NCBI RefSeq assembly: GCF_051487185.1
Contig: NZ_JAHVDK010000019.1
Span: 62,001-126,000, forward strand
Origin: Inquilinus limosus_F
GTDB lineage: Bacteria; Pseudomonadota; Alphaproteobacteria; DSM-16000; Inquilinaceae
Length of the DNA stretch: 64,000 bases
Reading direction: 5' to 3'
Positions within the stretch are counted from its first letter, which is position 1; the number at the start of each line of letters is the position of its first letter. The position numbers were made by a program, and so were the translations under genes. The notes beneath the pieces were generated by a model, which was not told where the DNA came from, made no database searches, and was given only the letters and a program-made list of their open reading frames with translations. Positions 32,467 to 41,865 of this stretch are shown piece after piece.

Positions 32467-32976
32467 ATGGACGCCGAACCCAACACCATCGAATCTCCCA
32501 GGGACGCGGCGACGGAGGTGACCCTGCGGGTCAACGGCCGCACCCGCCGCCTCCGGATCGATCCTCGGGTCACGCTGCTCGACGCGCTCCGCGACCGTCT
32601 CGGCCTGACCGGGAGCAAGAAGGGCTGCGACCGCGGCGAATGCGGCGCCTGCACCGTGCATATCGACGGCCGCCGGGCGCTGTCCTGCCTGACGCTCGCC
32701 GTCATGGCCGAGGGCCGCGAGATCACCACGATCGAGGGGCTGGCCGAGGGCGACCGGCTGCATCCGGTGCAAGCGGCCTTCATCGAGCAAGACGCCTTCC
32801 AGTGCGGCTTCTGCACACCAGGGCAGATCATGTCGGCGGTCGCCTGCATCCGCGAGGGCCATGCCGGCTTGGACGACGAGATCCGTGAGTTCATGAGTGG
32901 CAATCTCTGCCGCTGCGCCGCCTATCCGCAGATCGTCGCCGCGGTGCGGGCCGCGGCGGCCGCGACCGGAGCCTGA
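32467..32976 (+). CDS. Molybdenum aldehyde dehydrogenase, 2Fe-2S subunit (PaoA/YagT-like)
   Basis: A 169-residue small subunit of a xanthine-oxidase-family enzyme. The plant-type ferredoxin domain carries GCDRGECGACTVH (first cluster) and the C-terminal domain CGFCTPGQIM plus GNLCRCAAYPQI (second cluster). No twin-arginine signal is present (the start is MDAEPNTIESPRDA), unlike E. coli PaoA, so the complex is probably cytoplasmic. The ATG at 32467 follows AGGAAGGGCGAGACAT. FAD and molybdenum subunit genes follow immediately. Confidence 0.92.
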   Translation: MDAEPNTIESPRDAATEVTLRVNGRTRRLRIDPRVTLLDALRDRLGLTGSKKGCDRGECGACTVHIDGRRALSCLTLAVMAEGREITTIEGLAEGDRLHPVQAAFIEQDAFQCGFCTPGQIMSAVACIREGHAGLDDEIREFMSGNLCRCAAYPQIVAAVRAAAAATGA

Positions 32977-32979
32977 CCG

Positions 32980-33969
32980 ATGCAGAGCTTCGCCTATGAG
33001 CGCGTGGCGACCCTGGCGCAAGCCATCGGCGCCGCGGCCGCGCCGGATACGGCGGTGATCGCCGGCGGCACCGAGCTGCTGAACTGGATGAAGGACGGCA
33101 TCGCCGCGCCGCGGCGCCTGGTCGACCTGAACGCCCTGCCCGGCCTCGATGGCGTCACAACCGACGATCGCGGCCTCAGGATCGGGGCGCTGGCCCGGAT
33201 GAGCGACGTGGCCGAGCATCCGGCGATCCGGCGCGACTGGCCGGCCGTCTCGCAGGCGCTGCAGCAGAGTGCCTCGGCCCAGATCCGCACCATGGCCTCG
33301 ATCGGCGGCAACCTGATGCAGCGCACCCGCTGCCCCTATTTCCGGGCCGAGGTCGAGCTGCCCTGCAACCGGCGCCGGCCGGGCAGCGGCTGCGCGGCGC
33401 TGGCGGGCGAGGACCGGTCGGCCGCGATCTTCGGCTGGACCGAACACTGCATTGCGACCCATCCGTCGGACGTGGCGGTGGCGCTGGCTGCGCTCGACGC
33501 CGTGGTGCATGTCGACGGGCCCGACGGGCCGCGTGCCATTCCGGTCGCGGAGTTCCACCGCCTGCCCGACCACGCCTCGGTCCGCGAGACCGCGCTGGAG
33601 CCCGGCGAGCTGATCACCGCGATCGGGGTCCCCGCCTCCGCCGCCGCGCGGCGGTCGCATTACCTCAAGCTGCGCGAGCGCGCGTCCTACGAATTCGCGC
33701 TGGTCTCGGCGGCGGTCGGGCTCGACCTCGACGGCGGCGTGATCCGCGAGGCCCGGACTGCGCTCGGCGGTGTCGCGGCAAAGCCGTGGCGGCTCGGGGA
33801 GACCGAGACAGCGCTGCGGGGCGTGGCTCTGGCGGACGAGCCGGCGCTGCGGCGCGCCCTGGATGCCGGCTTCGCCGAGGCGCGGCCGCAGCGCAGCAAC
33901 GGCTTCAAGATGGAACTGGCCAAACGCGCCGTCATCCGGGCGCTGCAGATCTCGGGAGGCATGGCATGA
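32980..33969 (+). CDS. Molybdenum aldehyde dehydrogenase, FAD subunit (PaoB/YagS-like)
   Basis: A 329-residue FAD-binding subunit. The FAD motifs are VIAGGTELLNWMKDG and TMASIGGNLMQRTRC. It contains the insertion RCPYFRAEVELPCNRRRPGSGC, whose spaced Cys residues correspond to the extra 4Fe-4S cluster ligands described for E. coli PaoB. It starts three bases after the 2Fe-2S gene and overlaps the molybdenum subunit start by four bases (ATGA), giving coupled translation of the three-subunit complex. Confidence 0.92.
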   Translation: MQSFAYERVATLAQAIGAAAAPDTAVIAGGTELLNWMKDGIAAPRRLVDLNALPGLDGVTTDDRGLRIGALARMSDVAEHPAIRRDWPAVSQALQQSASAQIRTMASIGGNLMQRTRCPYFRAEVELPCNRRRPGSGCAALAGEDRSAAIFGWTEHCIATHPSDVAVALAALDAVVHVDGPDGPRAIPVAEFHRLPDHASVRETALEPGELITAIGVPASAAARRSHYLKLRERASYEFALVSAAVGLDLDGGVIREARTALGGVAAKPWRLGETETALRGVALADEPALRRALDAGFAEARPQRSNGFKMELAKRAVIRALQISGGMA

Positions 33970-36092
33970 TCGGCGGAATCGGGCAGGCGGTCAGCCGCCG
34001 GGACGGCCCGGCGAAGGTCACCGGCGCGGCGCGCTACGCCGCCGACATGCCGGTCGCAGGCGCGGTCCACGCCGTGATCGTGCCGGCGACGCGGCCGAAG
34101 GCGCGCATCGCGAAGATCGATCTCGACCAGGCATCGGCTGCGGCCGGCGTGATCCGCATCTTCACCCACGAGAACGCGCCGCGCTTCGGCCAGGTGACCG
34201 CGGTGCTGGCGGAGGACAACCTGCCGCCGCTGCAGGGCGACCGCGTCCTGTACGAGGGACAGCCGGTGGCGCTGGTGGTCGCCGGGACGCCGGAGCAGGC
34301 GACGGAAGCCGCGCGCCTCGTCCACGTCTCCTATGACGGGGAGCCGTTCGAGGCGGACTTCCTCGCGGACCCGGATCGGGCCGAGCCGGTCCCCGAGTTC
34401 TTCGGCCTGCCGCTCGACACCGCCTGGGGCGACCTGGCGGCCGCCCGGCGCGAGGCCGATGCCGCGATCGAGGCCGTCTATGTCACGGCCGACCGGCACC
34501 ACAACCCGATCGAGCCGGGGGCGATCCTGGCGGTGTGGCAGGACGGGCAGCTCACCGTGCATGATTCGACCCAGGGCGTGGCGGAGGAGCGCGAGGCCCT
34601 GGCCCAGGCGCTCGGGCTCGACCCGGAGCGCGTGCGGGTGCGGAACGACTTCATCGGCGGCAGCTTCGGCGCCAAGCTCTGGGGCCTGCCGCACCAGCTG
34701 CTCGCGGCGATGGCGGCGCGGGAGCTGGGACGCCCGGTGAAGCTGGTGCTGACCCGGGCCCAGTCCTACACCGCCTGGGGCTACCAATCGGCGACCCGCC
34801 AGACGGTGGCCTTGAGCGCCCGGACCGACGGCGCCTTGACCGGCCTTCATCACGACGTCGTCGCTGCAGGCTCCCATATCGGCCACTACATCGAGGCGGC
34901 GGGCTGGGACACGCCCGCGCTCTACGCCACGCCGAGCTTCCGGATCAGCCACCGCCGCCGGCGGCTGGACCGCGCCAGCCCGTCGGCCATGCGCTCGCCC
35001 TTCGGCGGCGTCGGCTTGGTCCCGGTCGAGATCGCCATGGACGAGCTCGCCGGCCGCCTCGGCCTCGACCCGCTCGAGCTCCGGCTCCGGAACTATGCCG
35101 AGGCCTATCCGGCCGATGGGCGCCCCTTCTCCTCCAAGCGGCTCAGGGAATGCTACGCGGAAGGGGCGCGCCGGTTCGGCTGGTCCGGCCGGTTGGCGAC
35201 GCCGCGGTCGATGCGCGACGGGCGGGATCTCGTCGGCTGGGGCATGGCGACCGCGGTGCTGCGGGCGTTCCGCTTCCCGGCCACGGCCCGGACCGGCATC
35301 GACCGCGACGGCCGGGTGCTGGTCGAGACCGCCACGCACGATGTCGGCCAGGGGCTGAGCACGATCCTCCGCCAGATCGCCGCCGACGCGCTCGGCGTGG
35401 CGGTCGAGCGGGTGGATCTGGCGATCGCCGACACGACGCTGCCGCGGACCACCTTCACCGGCGGCTCCTCCACCTCGATGAGCGTCGGCTCCGCCGTGCA
35501 GGCCGCCGCCGCGGCGCTGAAGGAGAAGCTGGTCGAGGCCGGCGCCAACGGACCGGAGGGCTATGCCGGCGCGCTGGCGCGGCTCGGCGTCGAGCGGCTG
35601 TCGGCCGAGGGCGAGTGGTCGCCGGCCGATGACGAGACGACGCCGCCGATCTTCAGCTTCGGCGCGGTGTTCGCCGAGGTGCGGGTCGACCGCGACATCC
35701 CGATCCCGAGAGTCAGCCGCGTCGTCGGCGTCTATGACGCCGGCCGGATCCTCAATCCCAGGACCGCGCGCAGCCAGATGACCGGCGGCATCATCTGGGG
35801 GATCGGCCAGGCGCTGCTGGAGCGGTCGGAGATGGATCCCCGCCTCGGGCGGTTCCTGTCGAAGAACCTGGCCGGCTATCTCGTCCCGGTGAACGCCGAT
35901 GTGGGCGAGATCGACGTCGCCTTCATCGAGGCGCCCGACCCGCATGCCAGCCCGCTCGGCGCCCGCGGCATCGGCGAGCTGGGCGCCATCGGCATCGGCG
36001 CGGCGATCGCCAATGCCGTGTCACACGCCACCGGCGTACGGATTCGCGAACTGCCGATCCGGCCCGAGCATCTGATGGCGACGGGGTCCTGA
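33966..36092 (+). CDS. Molybdenum aldehyde dehydrogenase, molybdopterin-binding subunit (PaoC/YagR-like)
   Basis: A 708-residue catalytic subunit. It begins with GQAVSRRDGPAKVTGAARYAADMP, then HHNPIEPGAILAVW, NDFIGGSFGAKLWGLPHQLLAA and RSPFGGVGLVPVEIAMDELA. The C-terminal GARGIGELGAIGIGAAIANAV includes the catalytic Glu region (GxGE) of the family. With the preceding subunits it should oxidise an aldehyde to a carboxylic acid using a molybdenum cofactor, probably the cytosine dinucleotide form. The actual aldehyde is unknown; the HxlR partner suggests induction by reactive aldehydes. Confidence 0.92.
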   Translation: MIGGIGQAVSRRDGPAKVTGAARYAADMPVAGAVHAVIVPATRPKARIAKIDLDQASAAAGVIRIFTHENAPRFGQVTAVLAEDNLPPLQGDRVLYEGQPVALVVAGTPEQATEAARLVHVSYDGEPFEADFLADPDRAEPVPEFFGLPLDTAWGDLAAARREADAAIEAVYVTADRHHNPIEPGAILAVWQDGQLTVHDSTQGVAEEREALAQALGLDPERVRVRNDFIGGSFGAKLWGLPHQLLAAMAARELGRPVKLVLTRAQSYTAWGYQSATRQTVALSARTDGALTGLHHDVVAAGSHIGHYIEAAGWDTPALYATPSFRISHRRRRLDRASPSAMRSPFGGVGLVPVEIAMDELAGRLGLDPLELRLRNYAEAYPADGRPFSSKRLRECYAEGARRFGWSGRLATPRSMRDGRDLVGWGMATAVLRAFRFPATARTGIDRDGRVLVETATHDVGQGLSTILRQIAADALGVAVERVDLAIADTTLPRTTFTGGSSTSMSVGSAVQAAAAALKEKLVEAGANGPEGYAGALARLGVERLSAEGEWSPADDETTPPIFSFGAVFAEVRVDRDIPIPRVSRVVGVYDAGRILNPRTARSQMTGGIIWGIGQALLERSEMDPRLGRFLSKNLAGYLVPVNADVGEIDVAFIEAPDPHASPLGARGIGELGAIGIGAAIANAVSHATGVRIRELPIRPEHLMATGS

Positions 36093-36107
36093 TCGCCGGG
36101 TGGAGAT

Positions 36108-36950
36108 TCAGCCCTTGAGGCCAGTATGCGCCAACCCCTCGATGAACTGGCGCTGGGCGAGGATGAAGACGATCAGCACCGGCACCGCCGTCAACGTCAC
36201 CGCCGCCAGCTGCACGTTCCACATCGGCCCGCCATAGGCGTCGACATACTGGGTCAGGGCCTGCGGCAGCGTGAACTTCTCGGTCGAGGAGAGGAAGACG
36301 ATCGGCTCGAGATACAGGTTCCAGCTGTGCAGGAAGGTGAAGATGGCGACGGCGCCGAGCGCCGGGCGGGCCAGCGGCAGCGCGATGCGCCAGAACAGGC
36401 CGAAGCGGCCCAGCCCGTCGATCCGCCCCGCCTCCTCCAGCTCCGGCGGCAAAGTGATGAAGAACTGGCGCATGATGAAGGTCGCGAGCACGCAGGGCGC
36501 GCCCAGGATCGGCACCAGGATCAAGGGCCAGTGGGTGTTGACCAGGCCGAGCCAGAGGAAGAAGCGGAACAGCGGCACGATCGTCACCTCGCTGGGCACC
36601 AGGAGGGCCAGCAGCACGACCATGAACACCAGGTTCTGGCCCGGGAAGCGGATGCGGGCGAAGGCGTAGCCGCCCAGTGAGGCCACCGCCATGGTGCCGA
36701 GCGTGACCACCGCGGCGATGTAGAGGCTGTTCCAGTACTGCAGGGCGAAAGGCTGCAGCTCGAACACCTGGCGGTAGGCCTCGAGGTCGAAGCGCCGCGG
36801 CAGCAGCGCCGGCGGGAAGGCGAAGATCTCCTGCACCGGCTTGAAGGACGAGGTGACCATCCACCAGGTCGGAAAGACGAAGGGGATGGCCAGCACGCAC
36901 ATCAGGCCATAGACGGCCAGGCGCGCGCGGGGGGTGAGCTCAGCCCTCAT
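36108..36950 (-). CDS. Carbohydrate ABC transporter permease, MalG type
   Basis: A 280-residue inner-membrane subunit. It has helix 1 LAVYGLMCVLAIPFVFPTWWMVTSSF, followed by KPVQEIFAFPPALLP and the EAA loop PELEEAGRIDGLGRFGLFWR near residues 180-200, ending EGLAHTGLKG. It overlaps the upstream permease gene by 11 bp and is the last gene of the LacI-FAD oxidoreductase-ABC operon. Its end is 15 bp from the convergent aldehyde dehydrogenase operon. Confidence 0.93.
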   Translation of the reverse strand: MRAELTPRARLAVYGLMCVLAIPFVFPTWWMVTSSFKPVQEIFAFPPALLPRRFDLEAYRQVFELQPFALQYWNSLYIAAVVTLGTMAVASLGGYAFARIRFPGQNLVFMVVLLALLVPSEVTIVPLFRFFLWLGLVNTHWPLILVPILGAPCVLATFIMRQFFITLPPELEEAGRIDGLGRFGLFWRIALPLARPALGAVAIFTFLHSWNLYLEPIVFLSSTEKFTLPQALTQYVDAYGGPMWNVQLAAVTLTAVPVLIVFILAQRQFIEGLAHTGLKG

Positions 36951-37890
36951 GGAACACCCACCGGCGGCGCAGCTGCCATTGCGCCAGGGTCAGCACCGCG
37001 ACGATCAGGAACAGCAGCACCGCGAGCGCCGAGCCGTAGCCGAAGGCGTGGAACTGGAAGGCCTGCTGGTACAGGTAATAGACCAGCACGGTGGTCGAGA
37101 TGCCCGGCCCGCCCTGGGTCAGCACCGCGATCTGGGCGAAGACCTGCAGCGAGCCGACGATGGTGATGATCGAGGTCAGAAGGATGGTCGGGCTGATGAG
37201 CGGCAAGGTGATGCGGCGGAACCGGGCGAAGCGGCCGGCACCCTCGATCCGCGCCGCCTCGTACAGGTCCTGCGGCACGGTCTGCAGCGCCGCCAGGAAC
37301 AGCACCATGTTCAGCCCGACATTCTTGAACACCTGGACCACGATCACCGACAGCATCGCCGTGGTCTCGCCGCGCAGCCAGTTGGGGCCGGTGATGCCGA
37401 ACACGGCCAGGATGCCGTTGATGCCGCCGTCCTGCTGCAGGAGGAAGCCCCAGACGATGGTCCAGGCCACCAGCGACACCACCACCGGCGAGAAGAACAG
37501 CGCCCGGAACAATGTCATGCCGCGCAGCCGCTGGTTCAGCAGCACCGCCAGCAGCAGCGCCAGGCTGAGATTCATCGCCACCAGCCCGACCGAGAACAGG
37601 GCGGTGGCGCGCAGAACGCCCGGCAGCTCCGGATCCTCCAGCAGCAGCCGGTAGTTGGCGTCGCCGGTGTAGTCGAAGCTGCCGGCCAGCACGTTCCACT
37701 CGTGCAGGCTGTACCAGACCACCAGCGCCAGCGGCATCAGCACGAACAGCGCGACGCCGGCGAGCTGCGGCGCGACGAAGAGATAGCCGGCCAGGGCGTC
37801 GCGGCGCCGCAGGGTCCAGAACGGCGTCCGGGGGGCGGCCTCCACCGGCTGGGCCGTCCCGGCCGCCATCGTGGAGGTCCGTGCCGCCAT
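36940..37890 (-). CDS. Carbohydrate ABC transporter permease, MalF type
   Basis: A 316-residue inner-membrane subunit. Ala-rich N-terminus, then LAGYLFVAPQLAGVALFVLMP as helix 1 and the EAA loop QDLYEAARIEGAGRFARFRR around residues 215-235. The ATG at 37890 lies two bases after the binding-protein stop; an ATG 21 bp downstream (37869) is an alternative. No ATPase gene is included in the operon. Confidence 0.92.
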   Translation of the reverse strand: MAARTSTMAAGTAQPVEAAPRTPFWTLRRRDALAGYLFVAPQLAGVALFVLMPLALVVWYSLHEWNVLAGSFDYTGDANYRLLLEDPELPGVLRATALFSVGLVAMNLSLALLLAVLLNQRLRGMTLFRALFFSPVVVSLVAWTIVWGFLLQQDGGINGILAVFGITGPNWLRGETTAMLSVIVVQVFKNVGLNMVLFLAALQTVPQDLYEAARIEGAGRFARFRRITLPLISPTILLTSIITIVGSLQVFAQIAVLTQGGPGISTTVLVYYLYQQAFQFHAFGYGSALAVLLFLIVAVLTLAQWQLRRRWVFHEG

Positions 37891-37892
37891 CG

Positions 37893-39158
37893 TCAGCGCG
37901 CCAGCAGCGGCCGGATGCGGCCGCAGACCGCCTTCAGCGCGGCGTCGACATCGGCGTCGGGCTGCCACAGGGCGTCCAGCCCGGCCCGCACCACCTGGGC
38001 GATCTGGGCGTTGCCGGTGTGGCTGGGCTTCACCGCCCCGATCTCGATCCCGCGCACCACAACCGCCTCGATCTGCCCCGGCTTCAGCATCGGATTGGCC
38101 TTGGCCAGGAGATCGACGACGAGCTGGCTCTTGCGCGGCGGTGGGAAGAACTGCGCCAGCTTCGCCGAATTCTCCGGATTGGTCAGGAAAGCCAGGAAGT
38201 CCGCGGCGGTTTCCGCGTTCGGCCCCGCCTTGAACACGCCGATGCCGGCCTGGCCGATCACCGCATATTCGCCGGCCGGCCCCTTCGGCAGCGGCACCAG
38301 GTCCCAGGCGAAGGCGCCGTCCTTCAAAAGCGCCGCCCGGCTGATCTGGGTGATGGTCATGGCGGCGTCGCCGGCGAAGAAATCGGCCGGCGCGCCTGGA
38401 CCCGGCATCGCCTGATCGGTGAACACCGCCTTGTGCAGAAAGCGCATCGCCTCCGCCATCTGCGGCTGGTCGAAGCCGCAGGCCTTGCCATCCGCGCTCC
38501 AGGGTGCGGCGCCCCAGCCGTTCCAGACGGTGGCCAGATTGTCCCACAGCTTGTAGTCGAAGTCGCGGACCACCAGCCCGGCCTTGCCGGTCTTGGCATG
38601 GACGGCGGCCGCGTCGGCGATGGCGCTGTCCCAGCTCCACTCCCCCGCCGCGATCCGCTCCGCCGGCGCCTTCACCCCGGCCTGCTTCAGCAGGTCGAGA
38701 TTGACGAAGACGCCGAAGGGCGAGGTCGAGAACGGATAGGCGTAGAGCACGTCGTCCTGCCGCCACAGCGCGGTGGCGCTGGGCAGCAGGTCGTCATAGC
38801 CGTAGCCGGGCGTCGCGCGCAGGATGTCCTGCAGCGGTAGGAGGACGCCGGAGGAGACGAAGTCCGGCGCCGAATTCTCGAAGATCCAGGCCAGGTCCGG
38901 GGCGTTGCCGCCGGCGATCTGCGTGGTCAGCGCCGTGGTGTAGCCGTCGAAGGGCAGCGTCTCGAAGGTGATCGACGCCACCTCCGGATGATCCTTGCGG
39001 TACGCGGCGGCGATGTCGTCCAGCAGCTGCAGATGCGCCTTGTTGCCGGTCCAGACCGTCATCCTGAGCGCGATGCCCTCCGCCTGGGCCGGGGCGCCGA
39101 CCGCGGCAGCGAGGAGGCCGGCCGCGGCCATGGCGAAGATGCGCTGTCTGAGCCTCAT
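37893..39158 (-). CDS. Extracellular sugar-binding protein of ABC importer
   Basis: A 421-residue family-1 binding protein. The signal peptide ends about residue 26 (LLAAAVGAPAQAEG). The mature part has IALRMTVWTGNKAHLQLLDDIAAAYRK, FETLPFDGYTTALTTQIAGGNAPDLAWIFENSAPDF and YAYPFSTSPFGVFVNLDLL. A GGGGAGGACGTT ribosome-binding site precedes the ATG. It lies 33 bp after the FAD oxidoreductase gene, so cargo and oxidoreductase substrate are probably linked. Confidence 0.93.
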   Translation of the reverse strand: MRLRQRIFAMAAAGLLAAAVGAPAQAEGIALRMTVWTGNKAHLQLLDDIAAAYRKDHPEVASITFETLPFDGYTTALTTQIAGGNAPDLAWIFENSAPDFVSSGVLLPLQDILRATPGYGYDDLLPSATALWRQDDVLYAYPFSTSPFGVFVNLDLLKQAGVKAPAERIAAGEWSWDSAIADAAAVHAKTGKAGLVVRDFDYKLWDNLATVWNGWGAAPWSADGKACGFDQPQMAEAMRFLHKAVFTDQAMPGPGAPADFFAGDAAMTITQISRAALLKDGAFAWDLVPLPKGPAGEYAVIGQAGIGVFKAGPNAETAADFLAFLTNPENSAKLAQFFPPPRKSQLVVDLLAKANPMLKPGQIEAVVVRGIEIGAVKPSHTGNAQIAQVVRAGLDALWQPDADVDAALKAVCGRIRPLLAR

Positions 39159-39191
39159 AACGTCCTCCCCTTGTGTCTTCGTTCGGTCGGG

Positions 39192-40805
39192 TCAGTAGCC
39201 GGCGACCTCCGGCCAGCGCAGTTCCACCCCCTGCCCTTCCAGCCGGGCCTGGAAGGCGGCCAGCCGGTCCGGTCGTGCCCGCACCGCGCGCGGCGGCAGG
39301 TCGTGCCGCAGGCACCAGGCGGCGAGATGGCCCGCCACCTCGCCGATGTTCCATTCCACCGGATGCAGGCGGTAGCAGCCATTGGTGATGTGGGTGGTGC
39401 CGATCGCCTTGCCGGCCGGCAGCAGATTCTCCATCCGCCGCGGCAGCAGGGCGCCGAGCGGGATCTCGAACGGGCAGCTGCCGACATCGATGTAGTTGTC
39501 GCCGCCGGTCGAGGGATGCAGGTCGATCCGGTACATGCCGACGCCGACGGAATCCGGGTAGCGCACCGCGCCCCGGGCGCCGCGAACCGCCAGGGACAGG
39601 TCCTGCTCCACCACCGTGGTCTCGGCGCGGATGCGGCGGGATTCGCGGATGTAGGGCGCCTGGGCCAGGCCGTCGAGCGTGCCGGTGACGTCGCTGCGCA
39701 GCCGCAGGCCCGGGAAGCCGGCGCCGCCGTCCGGCCGCGGCGCCTCGGTCTGCAGCCAGTAGAGGACGCAGCGCGACAGCTCCTCGGCACCCTTGAGGTG
39801 GCGCTGCGCCTCCTCCTGCGGCACCTCGAACACCGGCCCCTCGAAATAGTCGATCATCGGCCAGTTCACGAGGGTGATGTCGCTGGCATAGGCGCCGTCG
39901 GTGAAGTTGCGGCGGGCAGCGATGCGCCGGAAGGTCCAGAGGTTGCCGTCGCCCGGGTTCAGCCGCTGGTCGGCGTTCACCGCCAGCGGGTCGTCGCCCG
40001 GGTTCGGGGTGAAGCTGCGCTCGACGAACTCCAGCGTGCGCGGATGCGGCGACCGCCAGCCGAGCAGCGGCCCGCCCCAGAAAGACGGCCGGTAGTCGCG
40101 CCAGAAGGCGTAGTTCGCCGGCCGGTCGATGACGTGGCTGCCGTCGACATGGTCGATGGCGAAGCAGATCGACACCGCCTGCATGTTCAGCGGCTGGGCG
40201 GTCTCCGGCGCGCTGGGCTCCCCCGTCTCGGCCCGGGATTCGAAGCCGGTGACGTATTCGGTGCCGGTCAGCGGCAGGAGGGCGCCGGTCTCGGTCGCGT
40301 CCAGCACATAGCGGCCGCGGGCGACGATGTCCGGCCCGCCGTCACGATGCGCCAGGCGGACCGCGCGCACCCGGTCGCCCTCGACATCGGCCGCCACCGG
40401 CCGATAGGGCTGCAGCACCTTGAGACGGCCGGAGCCGCGCCAGGGCGCCAGCATCGCCTCGATCACCGCCAGGCCCACCCGCGGCTCGTGGCACAATCGG
40501 CTGACCCAGCCGGCGCCCGGGTTCAGGTCGCGCCAGGCGCGCGACCGCTCGGTCAGCGGGTAGTGGCGGCGGTAGTAATCGCGGATGCCGTCGCGCAGCG
40601 CCCGATAGCTGGCAGTGACGCCGAAGCGCTCGACCCAGGAATGCTCGTCGGGCGGCACCGCCTGGCTGGTCAGCTGGCCCCCCAGCCAATCGTATTCCTC
40701 GGTCAGGATCACCGAGCAGCCGGACCTGAGCGACGCCGCTGCCGCAGCGACGCCGCCCAGGCCGCCCCCCACCACCAGTACATCCGCATCGAATTCCAGG
40801 GTCAT
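39192..40805 (-). CDS. FAD-dependent oxidoreductase (FAD_oxidored family, PF12831 type)
   Basis: A 537-residue flavoprotein. The dinucleotide-binding motif VLVVGGGLGGVAAAAASLRSG is at the N-terminus, followed by YDWLGGQLTSQAVPPDEHSW, the characteristic early block of this family. GRYVLDATETGALLPLTG matches the second FAD-contact region, and the C-terminus has AGKAIGTTHITNGCYRLHPVEWNIGE. Family members occur beside carbohydrate importers but their reactions are poorly defined. It has no signal peptide. Its ATG overlaps the LacI stop (ATGA at 40802-40805), so it is the first structural gene of the operon. Confidence 0.87.
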   Translation of the reverse strand: MTLEFDADVLVVGGGLGGVAAAAASLRSGCSVILTEEYDWLGGQLTSQAVPPDEHSWVERFGVTASYRALRDGIRDYYRRHYPLTERSRAWRDLNPGAGWVSRLCHEPRVGLAVIEAMLAPWRGSGRLKVLQPYRPVAADVEGDRVRAVRLAHRDGGPDIVARGRYVLDATETGALLPLTGTEYVTGFESRAETGEPSAPETAQPLNMQAVSICFAIDHVDGSHVIDRPANYAFWRDYRPSFWGGPLLGWRSPHPRTLEFVERSFTPNPGDDPLAVNADQRLNPGDGNLWTFRRIAARRNFTDGAYASDITLVNWPMIDYFEGPVFEVPQEEAQRHLKGAEELSRCVLYWLQTEAPRPDGGAGFPGLRLRSDVTGTLDGLAQAPYIRESRRIRAETTVVEQDLSLAVRGARGAVRYPDSVGVGMYRIDLHPSTGGDNYIDVGSCPFEIPLGALLPRRMENLLPAGKAIGTTHITNGCYRLHPVEWNIGEVAGHLAAWCLRHDLPPRAVRARPDRLAAFQARLEGQGVELRWPEVAGY

Positions 40806-41854
40806 GCCCGCCGTCCCTTCCGCTTGCCGGGTGCCGGGCCCAGGGTCTGCCCCTCGGCCAGCTCGCAGGGCAGCAGCCGCTGCCGCCCCTCCTCCTCGCC
40901 GTTCATCACCAGGGTCAGGATCTCGACCGCCTGCCGTCCCATCTCCTCGCGCGGGATGCGGAAGCAGGTGAAGTCGACATCGGTCGCGACCGGCCGCGTC
41001 GGGTTGCCCAGCGCGATCAGCGACAGGCCGTCCGGCACCGCCACGCCGCGGTCGCGGGCTGTCCGCTCCAGCACCACGGCGTCGGCCTGGTCCTCGATCA
41101 GGGCGCAGGTGGCACCGGCATGCAGCAGCCCGTCCACGATCTCGCCGGGATCGCGGCCCTCGCCGGGCTCATGTACCCAGTCCACCTCCGTCTCCTCGAC
41201 CGCAAAGCGGAAGCCGGCCCAGCGGTCGTCGGAGGATTCGGCGCCGCCGGCGGGGCCGACGAAGGCCAGGCGGCGGTGGCCGAACGCCACGGCCTGCCGC
41301 ACCAGCGCCGCGGTGGCGGCGACATAGTCGGCGCCGACATAGGGAACCGGCCCGCCGGCATCGTCGCGGCGGCCGACGGCGACGAAGGGGTAACGATCGG
41401 CGACCAGCCGGGCCAGCTCGTCCCGATCCAGCGTGCGGCCCAGCAGGATGCAGCCATCGGCCAGGCGCAGCCGGTTGTTCTCGTGGAAGATCCGGCGGCG
41501 CCCGTCGGCCACCGGCGCGCTGGTGAACAGCAGCAGGTCGTAGCCGAACCGCTCCGCCGCCCCTTCGATGCCGAGCATGAAGGGGGTGTAGAAATCGGCC
41601 TGCAATGTCGGGAAGACCGGCTCGTAGGTGAAGACGCCGAGCAGATGGTTGCGCCGCCCGACCAGTTGCCGCGCCGCCGGATCGGCGACATAGCCGGTTG
41701 CGCGGATCACCTGCATCACCCGCTCTCGCGTCTGATCCGGAATCCGCGCCGAACCGTCGCCGCGCCAGTTCAGCACCAGCGATACCGTCGCCTGGCTGAC
41801 CCCCGCCAGCCGTGCGATATCCCGCTGCGTCAGCCGCACGCCTCCTCCCGACAT
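40802..41854 (-). CDS. LacI-family transcriptional repressor, first gene of its operon
   Basis: A 350-residue repressor. The helix-turn-helix is RLTQRDIARLAGVSQATVSLVLNWRG, and the effector domain begins NHLLGVFTYEPVFPTLQADFYTPFMLG. It ends in a basic GKRKGRRA tail. The ATG at 41854 has a GGCGAGGCG site and directly precedes the domain; the frame stays open upstream but codes for low-complexity Arg/Ser. It is co-directional with and overlaps the FAD oxidoreductase gene, so it is autoregulated along with the operon through the palindrome at 41866-41881. Confidence 0.92.
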   Translation of the reverse strand: MSGGGVRLTQRDIARLAGVSQATVSLVLNWRGDGSARIPDQTRERVMQVIRATGYVADPAARQLVGRRNHLLGVFTYEPVFPTLQADFYTPFMLGIEGAAERFGYDLLLFTSAPVADGRRRIFHENNRLRLADGCILLGRTLDRDELARLVADRYPFVAVGRRDDAGGPVPYVGADYVAATAALVRQAVAFGHRRLAFVGPAGGAESSDDRWAGFRFAVEETEVDWVHEPGEGRDPGEIVDGLLHAGATCALIEDQADAVVLERTARDRGVAVPDGLSLIALGNPTRPVATDVDFTCFRIPREEMGRQAVEILTLVMNGEEEGRQRLLPCELAEGQTLGPAPGKRKGRRA

Positions 41855-41865
41855 CGCCTCGCCGC

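Noticed and set aside
38988..41327. Plus-strand open frame of 779 codons
   Set aside because: Runs antisense through three well-supported genes (binding protein, FAD oxidoreductase, LacI) and has no recognisable domain.
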